Source of the DNA: Thermodesulfobacteriaceae bacterium UBA6232
Lineage (GTDB): Bacteria > Desulfobacterota > Thermodesulfobacteria > Thermodesulfobacteriales > Thermodesulfobacteriaceae
Direction: 5' to 3'
Assembly (NCBI GenBank): GCA_002441555.1
Contig: DJWK01000026.1
Coordinates: 4,322-68,321 of the forward strand
Length of the DNA stretch: 64,000 bases
Shown here: piece after piece, positions 42,287 through 51,502 of the stretch
Position numbering within the stretch: position 1 is the first letter of the stretch
Layout: every line of letters begins with the position of its first letter
Position numbers and translations under genes: made by a program
The notes under the pieces: model-generated
Seen by the model: only the letters and a program-made list of their open reading frames with translations
Database searches by the model: none
Told to the model about the DNA's origin: nothing

Positions 42287-42592
42287 GTGCTTAATCTGAA
42301 GTTAAAGATTCATTCAATAGAAATTCAGAAAAAATTAAAGAAAAAATGAAAAAAAATGACATTTGATAAAAAAAATCTCTCTAATCCTTCAAAAAACAAC
42401 TCTTAAATATGTGAAAATATAAGAGCTTTAAAAATACCCCCTTTTATCTCATTGACTTATTGTAATTATTGAACAAAAAGATAAAAAAGGTAACCCTCTA
42501 AAATTCAATCTTGCTTTCTTAGAGAAATTTAAAAAGACTTGATTAAAATATAGAGCATAAAACTTTCCCTGAGAGGGAGGGGGCGAATTTTT
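42287..42592. other. AT-rich intergenic region upstream of dnaA
   Basis: Non-coding, very AT-rich. I find no consensus DnaA box (TTATCCACA or close), so it is not called as an origin. TTGACT at 42452-42457 could be a -35 without a good -10. A strong GAGAGGGAGGGGG ribosome-binding site for dnaA closes the region. Confidence 0.4.
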
Positions 42593-43954
42593 ATGAATAA
42601 AGATATTGAATATCTAAAGGCAAGGCTCAAAGAACGATTGCCTTTAAATATCTATAAAGTTTGGTTTTCAGAATTAAAAGCCTATACAAAAGGAGATGTT
42701 CTTTATCTTATTGTGCCCAATGAATTTGCTAAAACCTGGCTTAAAGAAAACTATGGCCCCCTTTTGCAAGACCTTGCTGAAGAGATGGGATTTAGGGTAA
42801 TTGATTATGTCATCTCTGAAACTCCTAAGGCCGAACAGTTAATCCTTCCTTATAATCCCGCAGAGCTCTTTGGAAAAAAACTCTCTCCTAAATATACCTT
42901 TGAAAATTTTGTAGTTGGAAAGAGCAACGAACTTGCTTATAAGGTTTGTTATCGTCTTTATGAAGAAAAACCCAAGGGTTATTTTATCTATCTATACGGG
43001 AATTATGGACTTGGTAAAACCCATTTAACTCAAGCTGTAGGAAATGGTCTTTTAAGCCAGGGCTTTGAAAGGGTTTTCTATTTTACAGCTCAGGATTTTA
43101 TGAGCTACCTTCTCAAATATTTAAGAGCAGGGCAAATTGAGAGTTTCAAAGAAAAAATAAGAATGAGCTGTGATCTTCTTCTCCTTGATGGGGTTCATTT
43201 TCTCTCTGGTAAAGAATTCACTCAAACAGAGCTTGCCTTTCTTCTTGACTATCTTTTAGATCAGGGGAAAACGGTAATTTTTACTTCTCTAAATCTTCCT
43301 CAGGAATTGAGGGATATTGATAGTTCTTTAAGATCACGTCTTAATGCTAGCCTTATGGTAAAACTGAATCAGCCAGACTTTGAGACAAGAAAACGCATTA
43401 TTCGTTTTAAAGCAAAAAAGGCGGGCTACAAATTTCCAAGTGAGGTGGTGGATTATCTTGCAAGAAATATAAGGGGAGATATAAGACAGCTTGAAAGTGC
43501 AGTAATTGGGCTTATTGCAAGGGCAAGTCTTCTTAAAGAGCCTGTTACCTTGCAATTGGCAAAGGAACTTGTTTTAGAAATGTTAAATGAAAAGGATGAA
43601 AATTCCGAAATAGAAGTAATTTTAGAGGGGATATGTAAATTTTTTGGAGTTTCAAAGGAAGAAATTTTATCGGCTTCAAGAAAGAAACACCTTGTTCTTG
43701 CAAGACAAACTTTGATATATTTGCTTAGAAATTTTGCTCAAAAAAACCTTAAAGAAATTTCAGCCTTTGTAAAAAAGGAACACTCTACCGTGATTTATCA
43801 TTTAAGAACCTTTGAGAAAAAGCTTAAAGAAAATAGGGCGCTTAAGATGCAGGTTGAATTCCTTTTAAAAGAGCTTTCTCAAGAGCTTCCATTAAGTCCA
43901 GAGGCTCAAAATATTGAGGAGGATCCTTTCGAGGCAGAGCTTGAGGTTAAGTAA
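42593..43954 (+). CDS. dnaA: Chromosomal replication initiator DnaA (divergent)
   Basis: AAA+ initiator that binds DnaA boxes and opens the origin. Domain I (about residues 1-80), AAA+ domain III with Walker A GNYGLGKTHLTQAVG near 141, and the arginine-finger region SSLRSRLNAS are visible. Walker B is LLLLDGVHFL, where most DnaA proteins have a second aspartate (DDIQFL). In domain IV the ARQTLIYLLRNF segment is present but the box-recognition motif usually GGRDHTTV is KKEHSTV. Length 453 is normal. It is isolated from dnaN and from rpmH. Its 3' end overlaps the FAD oxidase start. Confidence 0.9.
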   Translation: MNKDIEYLKARLKERLPLNIYKVWFSELKAYTKGDVLYLIVPNEFAKTWLKENYGPLLQDLAEEMGFRVIDYVISETPKAEQLILPYNPAELFGKKLSPKYTFENFVVGKSNELAYKVCYRLYEEKPKGYFIYLYGNYGLGKTHLTQAVGNGLLSQGFERVFYFTAQDFMSYLLKYLRAGQIESFKEKIRMSCDLLLLDGVHFLSGKEFTQTELAFLLDYLLDQGKTVIFTSLNLPQELRDIDSSLRSRLNASLMVKLNQPDFETRKRIIRFKAKKAGYKFPSEVVDYLARNIRGDIRQLESAVIGLIARASLLKEPVTLQLAKELVLEMLNEKDENSEIEVILEGICKFFGVSKEEILSASRKKHLVLARQTLIYLLRNFAQKNLKEISAFVKKEHSTVIYHLRTFEKKLKENRALKMQVEFLLKELSQELPLSPEAQNIEEDPFEAELEVK

Positions 43955-45314
43955 AGAGGCACTAAAAGAATTAAAGGAGCTTCTTTCTGAAAGACTCCTT
44001 ACCCGTGAGGAAGAGCTTTTTCTCTATGCCTTTGATGCTTCCTCTCTTTTCTTCTTACCTGAAGCTGTTGCCCTTCCTGAAAGGAAAGAAGAAGTTCTTG
44101 AAATATTGAGGCTTGCTGAAATATTTGAATTTCCCGTTATTTCAAGAGGATGTGGAACTTCAACCACAGGAAGTCCTCTTGCTGTTGAAGGGGGCCTTGT
44201 GGTTGCTTTTACCCGTATGAATAGAATTCTTGAACTTAATCTTGAAGAAAGAACTGTCAGGGTCGAACCAGGGGTTATAAATGGAGATCTTAAGGTTTAT
44301 CTTAAAAGATATGGGCTTTTTTATCCTCCTGATCCTGCAAGCTATGCCTTTTCATCCATAGGTGGAAATGTGGCAACTGGAGCAGGTGGTCCAAGAGGAC
44401 TTAAATATGGAACTACTAAAGATTATGTGCTTTCCCTTGAGGTTGCTCTTCCAGGAGGAAAAATTTTAAAAACAGGCCCCCAAACTCTGAAAGGAGTTGT
44501 CCCCTATAATCTTACACCTTTGTTTGTTGGTTCTGAGGGCACCCTGGGTTTGTTTCTTGAAATCCTTTTAAAGGTGCTTCCCCTTCCTGAAAAAAGAAAA
44601 CTCTACCTTGTTTTTATTCCAAAAGAGGAAAAGGCCTTTTTTCTTATTACAGAAAGCCTTAAAAAAGGTTTAACCCCTGCCTCAGCAGAATTTGTGGATA
44701 AAACCACTTTAAAGGCCCTTGAAGAAAAAATTAAATTTCTTGAAAGTGAACAAGCTTCTTTAGAGGCCCTTCTTTTTGTGGAATTTGACGGAAAGAAAGA
44801 GGAGGTTTTAAAGGATGGAAAGCTCTTTGAAGATCTTTTAAAAGTAGTAGGCTCAAAGTATTATTCTGCTGAAAGTGAAGAGGAGATTGAAAGATTATGG
44901 GAAATTAGAAGGGCTATCTCTCCCTCTCTTAAGAAACTTGCCTCAAAAAAGATGGCTGATGATATTGTTCTTCCGAGAAGGGCTTTATCAGAATTTATTA
45001 AATTTTTGAGAAAATTAGAAAGTGATTCTGGAATATTTATTTGTGCCTTTGGGCATGCAGGAGATGGAAATCTTCATGTCAACCTCTTGTATGAAGAGGA
45101 CAAAATAGAGACAGCCAAACATTTGAGAGAGCAAATTTTAAAAAAAGTTTTAGAGCTTTGTGGAACCATTTCAGGGGAGCACGGGGTAGGATATACTAAA
45201 AGGCCTTATGTTTTGTGGGAGCTTGATCCTTTGCAGATAGAAATTATGAAAAAAATAAAAAAAATCTTTGATCCAAAGGGAATTCTTAATCCGCAGATTA
45301 AAATTCCTGATTAA
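43941..45314 (+). CDS. FAD-linked oxidase, glycolate/D-lactate dehydrogenase type
   Basis: Flavoprotein oxidising a 2-hydroxyacid (GlcD/D-LDH family). The FAD-binding PCMH region has SRGCGTSTTGSPLAVEGG and DPASYAFSSIGGNVATGAGG; the C-terminal domain has FGHAGDGNLHVNLL and GEHGVGYTKR. About 457 residues. TTG at 43941 has GAGG upstream; TTG at 43914 is an alternative. No iron-sulfur GlcF partner follows. With the D-2-hydroxyacid dehydrogenase at 11607 it could handle lactate or glycolate, but substrate is inferred only. Confidence 0.87.
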   Translation: MRLSKEALKELKELLSERLLTREEELFLYAFDASSLFFLPEAVALPERKEEVLEILRLAEIFEFPVISRGCGTSTTGSPLAVEGGLVVAFTRMNRILELNLEERTVRVEPGVINGDLKVYLKRYGLFYPPDPASYAFSSIGGNVATGAGGPRGLKYGTTKDYVLSLEVALPGGKILKTGPQTLKGVVPYNLTPLFVGSEGTLGLFLEILLKVLPLPEKRKLYLVFIPKEEKAFFLITESLKKGLTPASAEFVDKTTLKALEEKIKFLESEQASLEALLFVEFDGKKEEVLKDGKLFEDLLKVVGSKYYSAESEEEIERLWEIRRAISPSLKKLASKKMADDIVLPRRALSEFIKFLRKLESDSGIFICAFGHAGDGNLHVNLLYEEDKIETAKHLREQILKKVLELCGTISGEHGVGYTKRPYVLWELDPLQIEIMKKIKKIFDPKGILNPQIKIPD

Positions 45315-45318
45315 AGGA

Positions 45319-45870
45319 TTAATCTGTAGGAGGGAGCCTTCTTTTTGAGGTTGGATATTCAAGGATTTCAAGAACGGCCTTCATGGTTTCTGGACTAACG
45401 GTAATCTGTTTAAAAACTTTAAGGCCTGCTTCTTTTATGGCCTCTTTCCAGAAGGCATCTCTTTCAAAGTCTCTACTTTCATAATCGTATTCGTAATATA
45501 CCTCCTTTATACCTGCACTGGCAATTAATTTGAGACATACATAACAGGGAGCAAGAGTGCAGTAAAGACTTGCACCCTCAAGAGAGATTCCAAACCTTGC
45601 TGCCTGGGCAATGGCATTGGCCTCGGCATGACTTGCCCTACAGTAATTATACTTGTCAATATCAGGAATTCCCTTCTCCCTTCTAAAACAATATCCAGGG
45701 CCTATATCTGTGCAATGCCAGGCACCTGGCATGGGGCCGTTGTAGCCTGTTGCAAGAATGCGCTTGTCCTTAACCACTACTGCCCCGGTTGGTCTTGAAT
45801 TACAACCTGAACGAACAGCTACCAGTTTGGCAATAACCATAAAATACTCATGCCAACTCGGCCGAAGCAT
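45319..45870 (-). CDS. Deoxycytidylate (dCMP) deaminase family protein
   Basis: Zinc-dependent deaminase of the dCMP/CMP type, supplying dUMP for dTMP. Zinc motifs ASHAEANAI near residue 80 and LAPCYVCLKL near 107 are complete, with GYNGPMPG and CRREKG-like inserts (YCFRREKGIPDID) typical of dCMP deaminases. 183 residues. It follows glyA by five bases; SHMT and dCMP deaminase both feed thymidylate synthesis. Confidence 0.9.
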   Translation of the reverse strand: MLRPSWHEYFMVIAKLVAVRSGCNSRPTGAVVVKDKRILATGYNGPMPGAWHCTDIGPGYCFRREKGIPDIDKYNYCRASHAEANAIAQAARFGISLEGASLYCTLAPCYVCLKLIASAGIKEVYYEYDYESRDFERDAFWKEAIKEAGLKVFKQITVSPETMKAVLEILEYPTSKRRLPPTD

Positions 45871-45875
45871 TCTCG

Positions 45876-47114
45876 CTACCTCTTATAAAAGGGAAATCTT
45901 TCACAAAGCTCCCTTACCTTTTTTCTTATTTCTTTTCGTAAACCTTCTTTTTCTGGATTATTTAAAATCTCACACATCCAATGGGCTACATCTTCCACTT
46001 CTTTTTCCTTTAATCCCCTTGTGGTTATGGCAGGGGTTCCAATTCTTATACCGCTTGTAATTTTCGGGGGAAGGGGATCAAAGGGAATAGCGTTTTTGTT
46101 AACAGTAATACCAGCTTCTTCAAGGAGACTTTCAGCCTGAGCCCCGGTGAGTCCTTTACTTGACACATCTATAAGAATAAGATGATTATCCGTTCCACCA
46201 GAAACCACCCTGAAGCCTTCAGTTTTAAAAACTTCAGCAATTACTTTGGCATTTTTAACTACCTGTTGCTGATAAGTCTTAAATTCTGGACTTAAAGCCT
46301 CTTTAAAGCAGACAGCCTTTGCAGCAATGATGTTCATGTGAGGCCCTCCCTGAATGCCAGGAAAAATGATTTTGTCTATGAGTTTTCCCCATTTTTCTTT
46401 GCAAAGAATAAAGCCTCCCCTCGGGCCTCTTAAAGTTTTATGGGTGGTTGAGGTGATAAAGTCAGCATAAGGAACCGGAGAGGGATGAATTCCTGCTGCA
46501 ACAAGCCCAGCAATATGGGCCATATCAACCATTAAATAGGCCCCGACCTCCTTGGCAATTTGATAAAAGGCTTCAAAATCAATGGTTCTTGGATAGGCGC
46601 TTGCTCCTGCAATAATGAGTTTGGGTTTTTCAGAATGAGCAATTTTTCTAATCTCTTCATAATCAAGCATTTCTGTTTCTTTGGAAACACCGTAATGAAC
46701 TACTTTATAAAGTTTCCCTGAAAAATTAACAGGAGCACCATGTGAAAGATGCCCTCCGTGAGAGAGATTCATAGATAAAATGGTATCTCCTGGATTAAGA
46801 ACAGCAAAAAATACTCCCATATTAGCCTGAGTTCCCGAGTGCGGTTGAACATTGGCATATTCTGCTCCAAAGAGAAGCTTCAGCCTTTCAATGGCAATTT
46901 TTTCCACTTCATCTACGAATTCACAGCCTCCATAATACCTGGCTTTAGGATATCCTTCGGCATACTTATTCATAAGAGGGGAACCTTCAGCCTCCATTAC
47001 AGCTCTTGAGGCAAGATTTTCAGAGGCTATCATTTCAAGCTGATACTCCTGCCTTTCTGTTTCTTTCTCAATGAGCGCATAAATTTCTGGATCCACTTCT
47101 TTTAAAAAGGACAT
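45876..47114 (-). CDS. glyA: Serine hydroxymethyltransferase
   Basis: PLP enzyme interconverting serine and glycine with tetrahydrofolate. EMIASENLASRAVMEAEGS near the start, YAEGYPKARYYGG, and the PLP lysine in TSTTHKTLRGPRGGFIL near residue 227 are conserved. 412 residues. It lies two bases after the response regulator gene and precedes dCMP deaminase. Confidence 0.96.
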   Translation of the reverse strand: MSFLKEVDPEIYALIEKETERQEYQLEMIASENLASRAVMEAEGSPLMNKYAEGYPKARYYGGCEFVDEVEKIAIERLKLLFGAEYANVQPHSGTQANMGVFFAVLNPGDTILSMNLSHGGHLSHGAPVNFSGKLYKVVHYGVSKETEMLDYEEIRKIAHSEKPKLIIAGASAYPRTIDFEAFYQIAKEVGAYLMVDMAHIAGLVAAGIHPSPVPYADFITSTTHKTLRGPRGGFILCKEKWGKLIDKIIFPGIQGGPHMNIIAAKAVCFKEALSPEFKTYQQQVVKNAKVIAEVFKTEGFRVVSGGTDNHLILIDVSSKGLTGAQAESLLEEAGITVNKNAIPFDPLPPKITSGIRIGTPAITTRGLKEKEVEDVAHWMCEILNNPEKEGLRKEIRKKVRELCERFPFYKR

Positions 47115-47116
47115 TT

Positions 47117-48496
47117 CTATCCTCCAAGGTGGTATTTTTCAAGTTTATACCGAAGCATCCTTTCGGTAATGCCAAGAAGCTGAGCTGCTCTAACCTTGAC
47201 ACCCTTTGCCTTTTCTAAGGCCTCTTTAATGCGAATCTTTTCAAGGGTTTCAACGGCTTCTTCCAAGGGAAGGGTCATTAATTTATCAAGAAGACTCTCT
47301 TTTTTTGAGGATTCCTCAGCAAAGCCAAGGTCTTCCTTGGTAAGAATTTCATTCTCAGCAAGAATTATACCCCTTTCTATGCGATTTTCCAGTTCTCTCA
47401 CATTTCCAGGAAAGGAATGATGATAAAGGGCTGAAAGGGTTTCCTGAGAGATTCCCTGGATTTTTTTACCATATTTACGATTGAATTTTTCAATAAAGAA
47501 GTTTGTCAAAGGTAGAATATCTTCCTTTCTTTCCCTTAAGGGCGGAATGTGAATGTTGATAACATTTAATCTCCAATAAAGGTCCTCTCTGAAAAGTGCC
47601 TTTTCAATCATTTCTTCAAGATTGCGATTAGTTGCTGTAATCAAACGAAAATTTACCTTTAGTTCCTTTAGACTTCCAAGTCTTCTAAAGGTTTGATCCT
47701 GAAGGACTCTTAAAAGTTTGGCCTGAAGACTTAGGGGCATTTCTCCGATTTCATCAAGAAATAGAGTTCCCCCCTCTGCCAATTCAAAAAGCCCTGGTTT
47801 GGTTTGAGTTGCCCCTGTAAAGGCCCCCTTTTCATATCCAAAAAGTTCAGCCTCAAGAAGGGTTTCAGGAATGGCTGCACAATTTATTTTGATAAAGGGA
47901 CCATCTGATCTTGGACTCACTTGGTGTATCAACTTGGCAATAACCTCTTTTCCTGTTCCTGATTCTCCTGTAATAAGAACAGGTGCTTGGGTTTGAGCAA
48001 TTTTGTTAACCAGAGCCAGGATTTTTTTCATAGCAGGGCTTTCAGCAATAATGCCTTCGGGAGTTTCCCACTCATCCCTGGAAAGGTATTTAAGCCTTTC
48101 CTTTAAAAGAAAAACTTCTTTTGTAAGTTTATGTTCATTTAAAGCCCTCTCTATAACTAAAAGCAATTCCTCAAGATTTATGGGTTTTGAAAGATAGTGA
48201 TAGGCTCCTTTTTTCATTGATATTACGGCATGTTCAATGCTTGCAAAGGCAGTTATCATAATAACGGGAATCATAGGGAAGGTTTCTTTAATGGAAGTTA
48301 AAAGTTCAAGGCCATCCCCGTCAGGAAGTCTCCAATCAAGAAGAACAAGATTGATTTCGTGACTGTTAAGAATTTCCTTGGCCTTTTCTATGGTTGAAGA
48401 AGTAAAGGTCTGGAACCCTTTTTTCTGCAGGAAGTCTTCAAGAATTTCTCTTTGAAGTTTTTCATCTTCAACGATTAAAATGCTTTCTTTCTTCAT
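47117..48496 (-). CDS. NtrC-family sigma-54-dependent response regulator
   Basis: Transcription activator with three domains. The receiver (about 1-120) carries the phospho-acceptor in LLDWRLPDGDGL. The AAA+ domain (about 140-380) has Walker A GESGTGKEVIAK and the sigma-54 contact loop GAFTGA. A Fis-type helix-turn-helix (RAAQLLGITERMLRYKL) ends the 459 residues. ATG at 48496 overlaps the histidine kinase stop as ATGA. Target genes are not identifiable; a sigma-54 gene is not in the window. Confidence 0.94.
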   Translation of the reverse strand: MKKESILIVEDEKLQREILEDFLQKKGFQTFTSSTIEKAKEILNSHEINLVLLDWRLPDGDGLELLTSIKETFPMIPVIMITAFASIEHAVISMKKGAYHYLSKPINLEELLLVIERALNEHKLTKEVFLLKERLKYLSRDEWETPEGIIAESPAMKKILALVNKIAQTQAPVLITGESGTGKEVIAKLIHQVSPRSDGPFIKINCAAIPETLLEAELFGYEKGAFTGATQTKPGLFELAEGGTLFLDEIGEMPLSLQAKLLRVLQDQTFRRLGSLKELKVNFRLITATNRNLEEMIEKALFREDLYWRLNVINIHIPPLRERKEDILPLTNFFIEKFNRKYGKKIQGISQETLSALYHHSFPGNVRELENRIERGIILAENEILTKEDLGFAEESSKKESLLDKLMTLPLEEAVETLEKIRIKEALEKAKGVKVRAAQLLGITERMLRYKLEKYHLGG

Positions 48497-49752
48497 GGTT
48501 CTTTCCAAAGGAGTTTGAAAATTTTACCAGTTTCTTTAAGATTTTCTATTTCAATTTTACCTTGATGAGCTTCCATAACCTTTTTAACTAAATAGAGTCC
48601 AAGGCCAAAACCCTCTTTTTTGGAGCTGTAGAAAGGTTCAAAAATTTTTTCTTTTAGCTCATCAGGGATTTTTTCTCCGCTATCATATATTTCAAAGATA
48701 TAAGTTTTGCCTTCCTTTTTCAGGGTAATTTTTATTTCTCCCTCTTCAGAGACTGCCTGAAGGGAGTTTTTCGCCAAATTTTCAAAGGCCCTTTTTAACC
48801 AAAAGGGATCGCCATAAATATGCTCAACCATATTTTCTATATCAATTTTTACCCTTTTCCCTGATTGCACCACAAGAAGTTTTATTTCAAAAAGAATATC
48901 CTCAGGGTTAAAATATTGGGGTGTGATTTTTATTTCCTTATGAAAGAGAAGGATTTCCTGAGTCCATTCAAGAAGCCTTTTAACTTCATTGAGAATCTGT
49001 TTTTGAAGGGGATTTTCTGAGGTTGCATTTGCCTGAAGAAGTAAAAAAAGATTGTTGAGACTGTTTCTCAGTTCATGAGCAAGGGTTGCAGCCATTCTTC
49101 CAAGAAGGGCAAGCTCTTTTTCTGCCTGAAGTTTCCTTTCAGCCTCCCTTTTCCTTTCTTCTGCTTCCTCAAATCTAAAATAAAGATAAAAAACCACAAC
49201 AAGGGTTAACAAACAAAAAATTAAATTAATAAGAAGATACTTTTTTAAAGTGTTTTTATAAAAGGAAATATCAAGGGTTAAATATATGCAGTATTCCTTA
49301 TTTTCAAGGATGGTTTTTCTTAAAGCCTTGAGAAGACTTCCTTCCTCAATAATTTGATTTTGGCAGGCTTTAAAGGGGAAGACCTTTTCTTTGTAATTCC
49401 AGGAAAGAAAGAGCTCTCTTTGATAAAAAATGGCAATACTCAAAAATTTTTCTCTTTTGAAAAGATCCTCAAGAAAGTCAACCAGTTCAAGAAGCCAGCC
49501 TTTACTTTCAGGAAGTTCGGCAAATTCAGGTATAAAGGGTATTTTATAAAAATTTTCAAGGAATTTGACATAGTCTGAAAGCTTCCCTTCCACTTGGTCA
49601 AGAGTATTTTCTACCTTGGTAGTAATTGATTGATTAAGGTAAAACTTAAAGTAAAACACCTGAAAAAAACAGAAGAAAATAAGTAACAGGCTGAAGATTA
49701 TAGTAAAGAGTCCAAGGGGTTCTTTAAGGATTTTCAAATTTTTTCTACTCAA
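48493..49752 (-). CDS. Membrane sensor histidine kinase (NtrB-like)
   Basis: Partner kinase of the downstream NtrC-type regulator. A membrane span near the N-terminus, a periplasmic sensor of about 130 residues, a second span, then the dimerisation/phosphoacceptor helix with TLAHELRNSLNN, the N box ENLAKNSLQAV and G box GFGLGLYLVKK. About 419 residues. TTG at 49752 overlapping the rarA stop is the likely start; TTG 49737 is possible. The longer frame upstream overlaps rarA and is not conserved-looking. Confidence 0.88.
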   Translation of the reverse strand: MSRKNLKILKEPLGLFTIIFSLLLIFFCFFQVFYFKFYLNQSITTKVENTLDQVEGKLSDYVKFLENFYKIPFIPEFAELPESKGWLLELVDFLEDLFKREKFLSIAIFYQRELFLSWNYKEKVFPFKACQNQIIEEGSLLKALRKTILENKEYCIYLTLDISFYKNTLKKYLLINLIFCLLTLVVVFYLYFRFEEAEERKREAERKLQAEKELALLGRMAATLAHELRNSLNNLFLLLQANATSENPLQKQILNEVKRLLEWTQEILLFHKEIKITPQYFNPEDILFEIKLLVVQSGKRVKIDIENMVEHIYGDPFWLKRAFENLAKNSLQAVSEEGEIKITLKKEGKTYIFEIYDSGEKIPDELKEKIFEPFYSSKKEGFGLGLYLVKKVMEAHQGKIEIENLKETGKIFKLLWKEP

Positions 49753-51028
49753 GGTTTTTAAAATCCTTCCAGAGTTTATAAAATCTTGCCTTAAGGAGTT
49801 TTTCTTTTCCCTCGCTTGAGGGGAAATAGATGCGCACATCTTTTATTTCTTGCGGTAGGTATTCTTGATAGACAAAACCACCTTCATAATTGTGGGGGTA
49901 TTTATAGCCCTTTCCGTATCCTAATTTTTCCATAAGGTAGGTAACGGGGTTTCTCAGATGCAGAGGCACAGGAAGAGCTCCATATTTTTCTACCAAGTCG
50001 TCGGCTTTTTGTAAACTTTTATATACAGAATTGCTCTTGGGAGCAAGGGCTACATATAAGGCAGCCTCTGCAAGAGCAAGCTCTCCTTCAGGGGAACCAA
50101 GGATTTCATAAGCCTTGTAAGCATTAACTGCAAGGACGAGAGCCATGGGATCAGCAAGGCCTACATCTTCTGCAGCACAAATAATAATTCGCCTGGCAAT
50201 ATAGAGAGGATCCTCTCCAGCTTTAAGCATTCTAACCATCCAGTAAATGGTAGCATCAGGATCACTTCCTCTCATGCTTTTATGAAAGGCAGAAATAAGA
50301 TTATAGTGTTCCTCTCCGCTTTTATCATAAAGTAAAGGCTTTTCAAGAAGACTTTTGGAGAGATCTTCCAGGGTAATCCTTGTTTTTCCCTCAGCTTTAA
50401 TTCCTTCAACAAGAATTTCAAGGGTATTTAAGGCAACCCTTGCATCTCCAGAGGAAGCCTCAGCAAGAATTTCAAGGATTTCTTCATCGATATTAATTTC
50501 TCTTTCCCCCAACCCTCTATCTTTATCAGAAAGGGCTTTTTTAAGAATTTTGAGAACATCCTCCTTTGACAAAGGTTCAAGCTTTACTACTTTTACCCTT
50601 GAAAGAAGGGGAGAGATTATTTCAAAGGAGGGATTTTCTGTGGTTGCCCCAAAAAGGAAAATATCCTCCCTTTCCACATAGGGGAGAAGAAAGGATTGTT
50701 GGGTTTTATTAAAGCGATGTATTTCATCTATAAAAAGAATGGTATGGGTTCCAAGGCGTTTAAGATTTTCTGCCTTTTTTAAAATTTCTTTTAAATCCTT
50801 TAGGGTAGTGTCAACAGCACTTACTGCTACAAAATGGGCTTTGAAGTGATTTCCGAGAAGGTGAGCAAGGGTGGTCTTCCCAGATCCAGGTGGGCCCCAA
50901 AAAATAAGAGAAAAGGGCTTTTTTCTCTTTAAAAGAAGGTCAAGTATGGCTCCCTTTTCAAAGAGATGCCTTTGACCAACAAATTCCTCTAAATTTTTTG
51001 GTCTTAGCCTTTCTGCAAGGCTTGCCAT
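49745..51028 (-). CDS. rarA: Replication-associated recombination protein A (RarA/MgsA)
   Basis: AAA+ ATPase acting at stalled forks. SLAERLRPKNLEEFVGQ at the start, Walker A GPPGSGKTTLAHLLG near residue 50, FIDEIHRFNK, and the C-terminal MGS domain with AAEDVGLADPMALVLAVNAY are diagnostic. 427 residues. Its stop overlaps the kinase start. Leads the rarA-kinase-regulator-glyA-dCMP deaminase run. Confidence 0.95.
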   Translation of the reverse strand: MASLAERLRPKNLEEFVGQRHLFEKGAILDLLLKRKKPFSLIFWGPPGSGKTTLAHLLGNHFKAHFVAVSAVDTTLKDLKEILKKAENLKRLGTHTILFIDEIHRFNKTQQSFLLPYVEREDIFLFGATTENPSFEIISPLLSRVKVVKLEPLSKEDVLKILKKALSDKDRGLGEREINIDEEILEILAEASSGDARVALNTLEILVEGIKAEGKTRITLEDLSKSLLEKPLLYDKSGEEHYNLISAFHKSMRGSDPDATIYWMVRMLKAGEDPLYIARRIIICAAEDVGLADPMALVLAVNAYKAYEILGSPEGELALAEAALYVALAPKSNSVYKSLQKADDLVEKYGALPVPLHLRNPVTYLMEKLGYGKGYKYPHNYEGGFVYQEYLPQEIKDVRIYFPSSEGKEKLLKARFYKLWKDFKNLE

Positions 51029-51162
51029 AATTAAAAATAAAAAACTCCTTTTATAAAATTCAAGATTAAAGCCACTTCTTTCTTTTTTCGAAAGTTACCA
51101 TAGATTGGAATGACCTTTTACTAATTCCTTTATTTATTCTTCATTAAGGTTTGCTTGAGTTT

Positions 51163-51388
51163 ATGAATATAGAGCATATAGACTATGAAATAATTAATTC
51201 CAAAGAAGGTGTTAGCTGGGAAGAAGAGGATACAAAATGGGTATCCCGAGAGAAAGTTGAGAAGGGGAGTAGGAAGTGATCTTGAGGTGATAATAATTGT
51301 AAGCCGTCCTGAGGAGCCCTTTATAAGAGTGTATACCGAAAGAGAACTTGCCAAACTTAAAGATACAAATTTTATAAAGAGGTTATAG
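51163..51388 (+). pseudogene. Possible broken small gene between rarA and porC
   Basis: The 474-base gap 51029-51502 holds no intact gene. An ATG at 51163 opens a 38-codon frame (GVSWEEED near its end) that stops at 51279. The +1 frame from 51230 to 51388 reads IQNGYPERKLRRG, then EVIIIVSRPEEPFIRV and YTERELAKL. The two join naturally near 51221-51232, as if one base had been inserted. The pattern GVSWEE...VYTEREL recalls BrnT/DUF4258-type small toxins, but this is a guess. No partner gene was recognised. Confidence 0.35.
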
Positions 51389-51502
51389 AAAAAGAAATTA
51401 TCTGGATTGATTGAAGCACCAAAAAGAAAAAATTCACAAAGGGGTTGAAGAAAGGAATTTTTATGTTTTTATTGGAAAAAACTTCTTAGTGAGGGGTGTT
51501 CT

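Noticed and set aside
42287..42592. Origin of replication upstream of dnaA
   Set aside because: AT-rich but no recognisable DnaA boxes; AT-richness alone is not evidence in this AT-rich genome.
48493..49839. Longer histidine kinase starting at 49839
   Set aside because: The extra N-terminal 29 residues overlap rarA by about 95 bases, look unlike a kinase leader and lack a ribosome-binding site; TTG 49752 is preferred.
51130..51354. Minus-strand 74-codon frame in the rarA-porC gap
   Set aside because: Opposite the possible broken plus-strand gene; no start signal and no recognisable motif.
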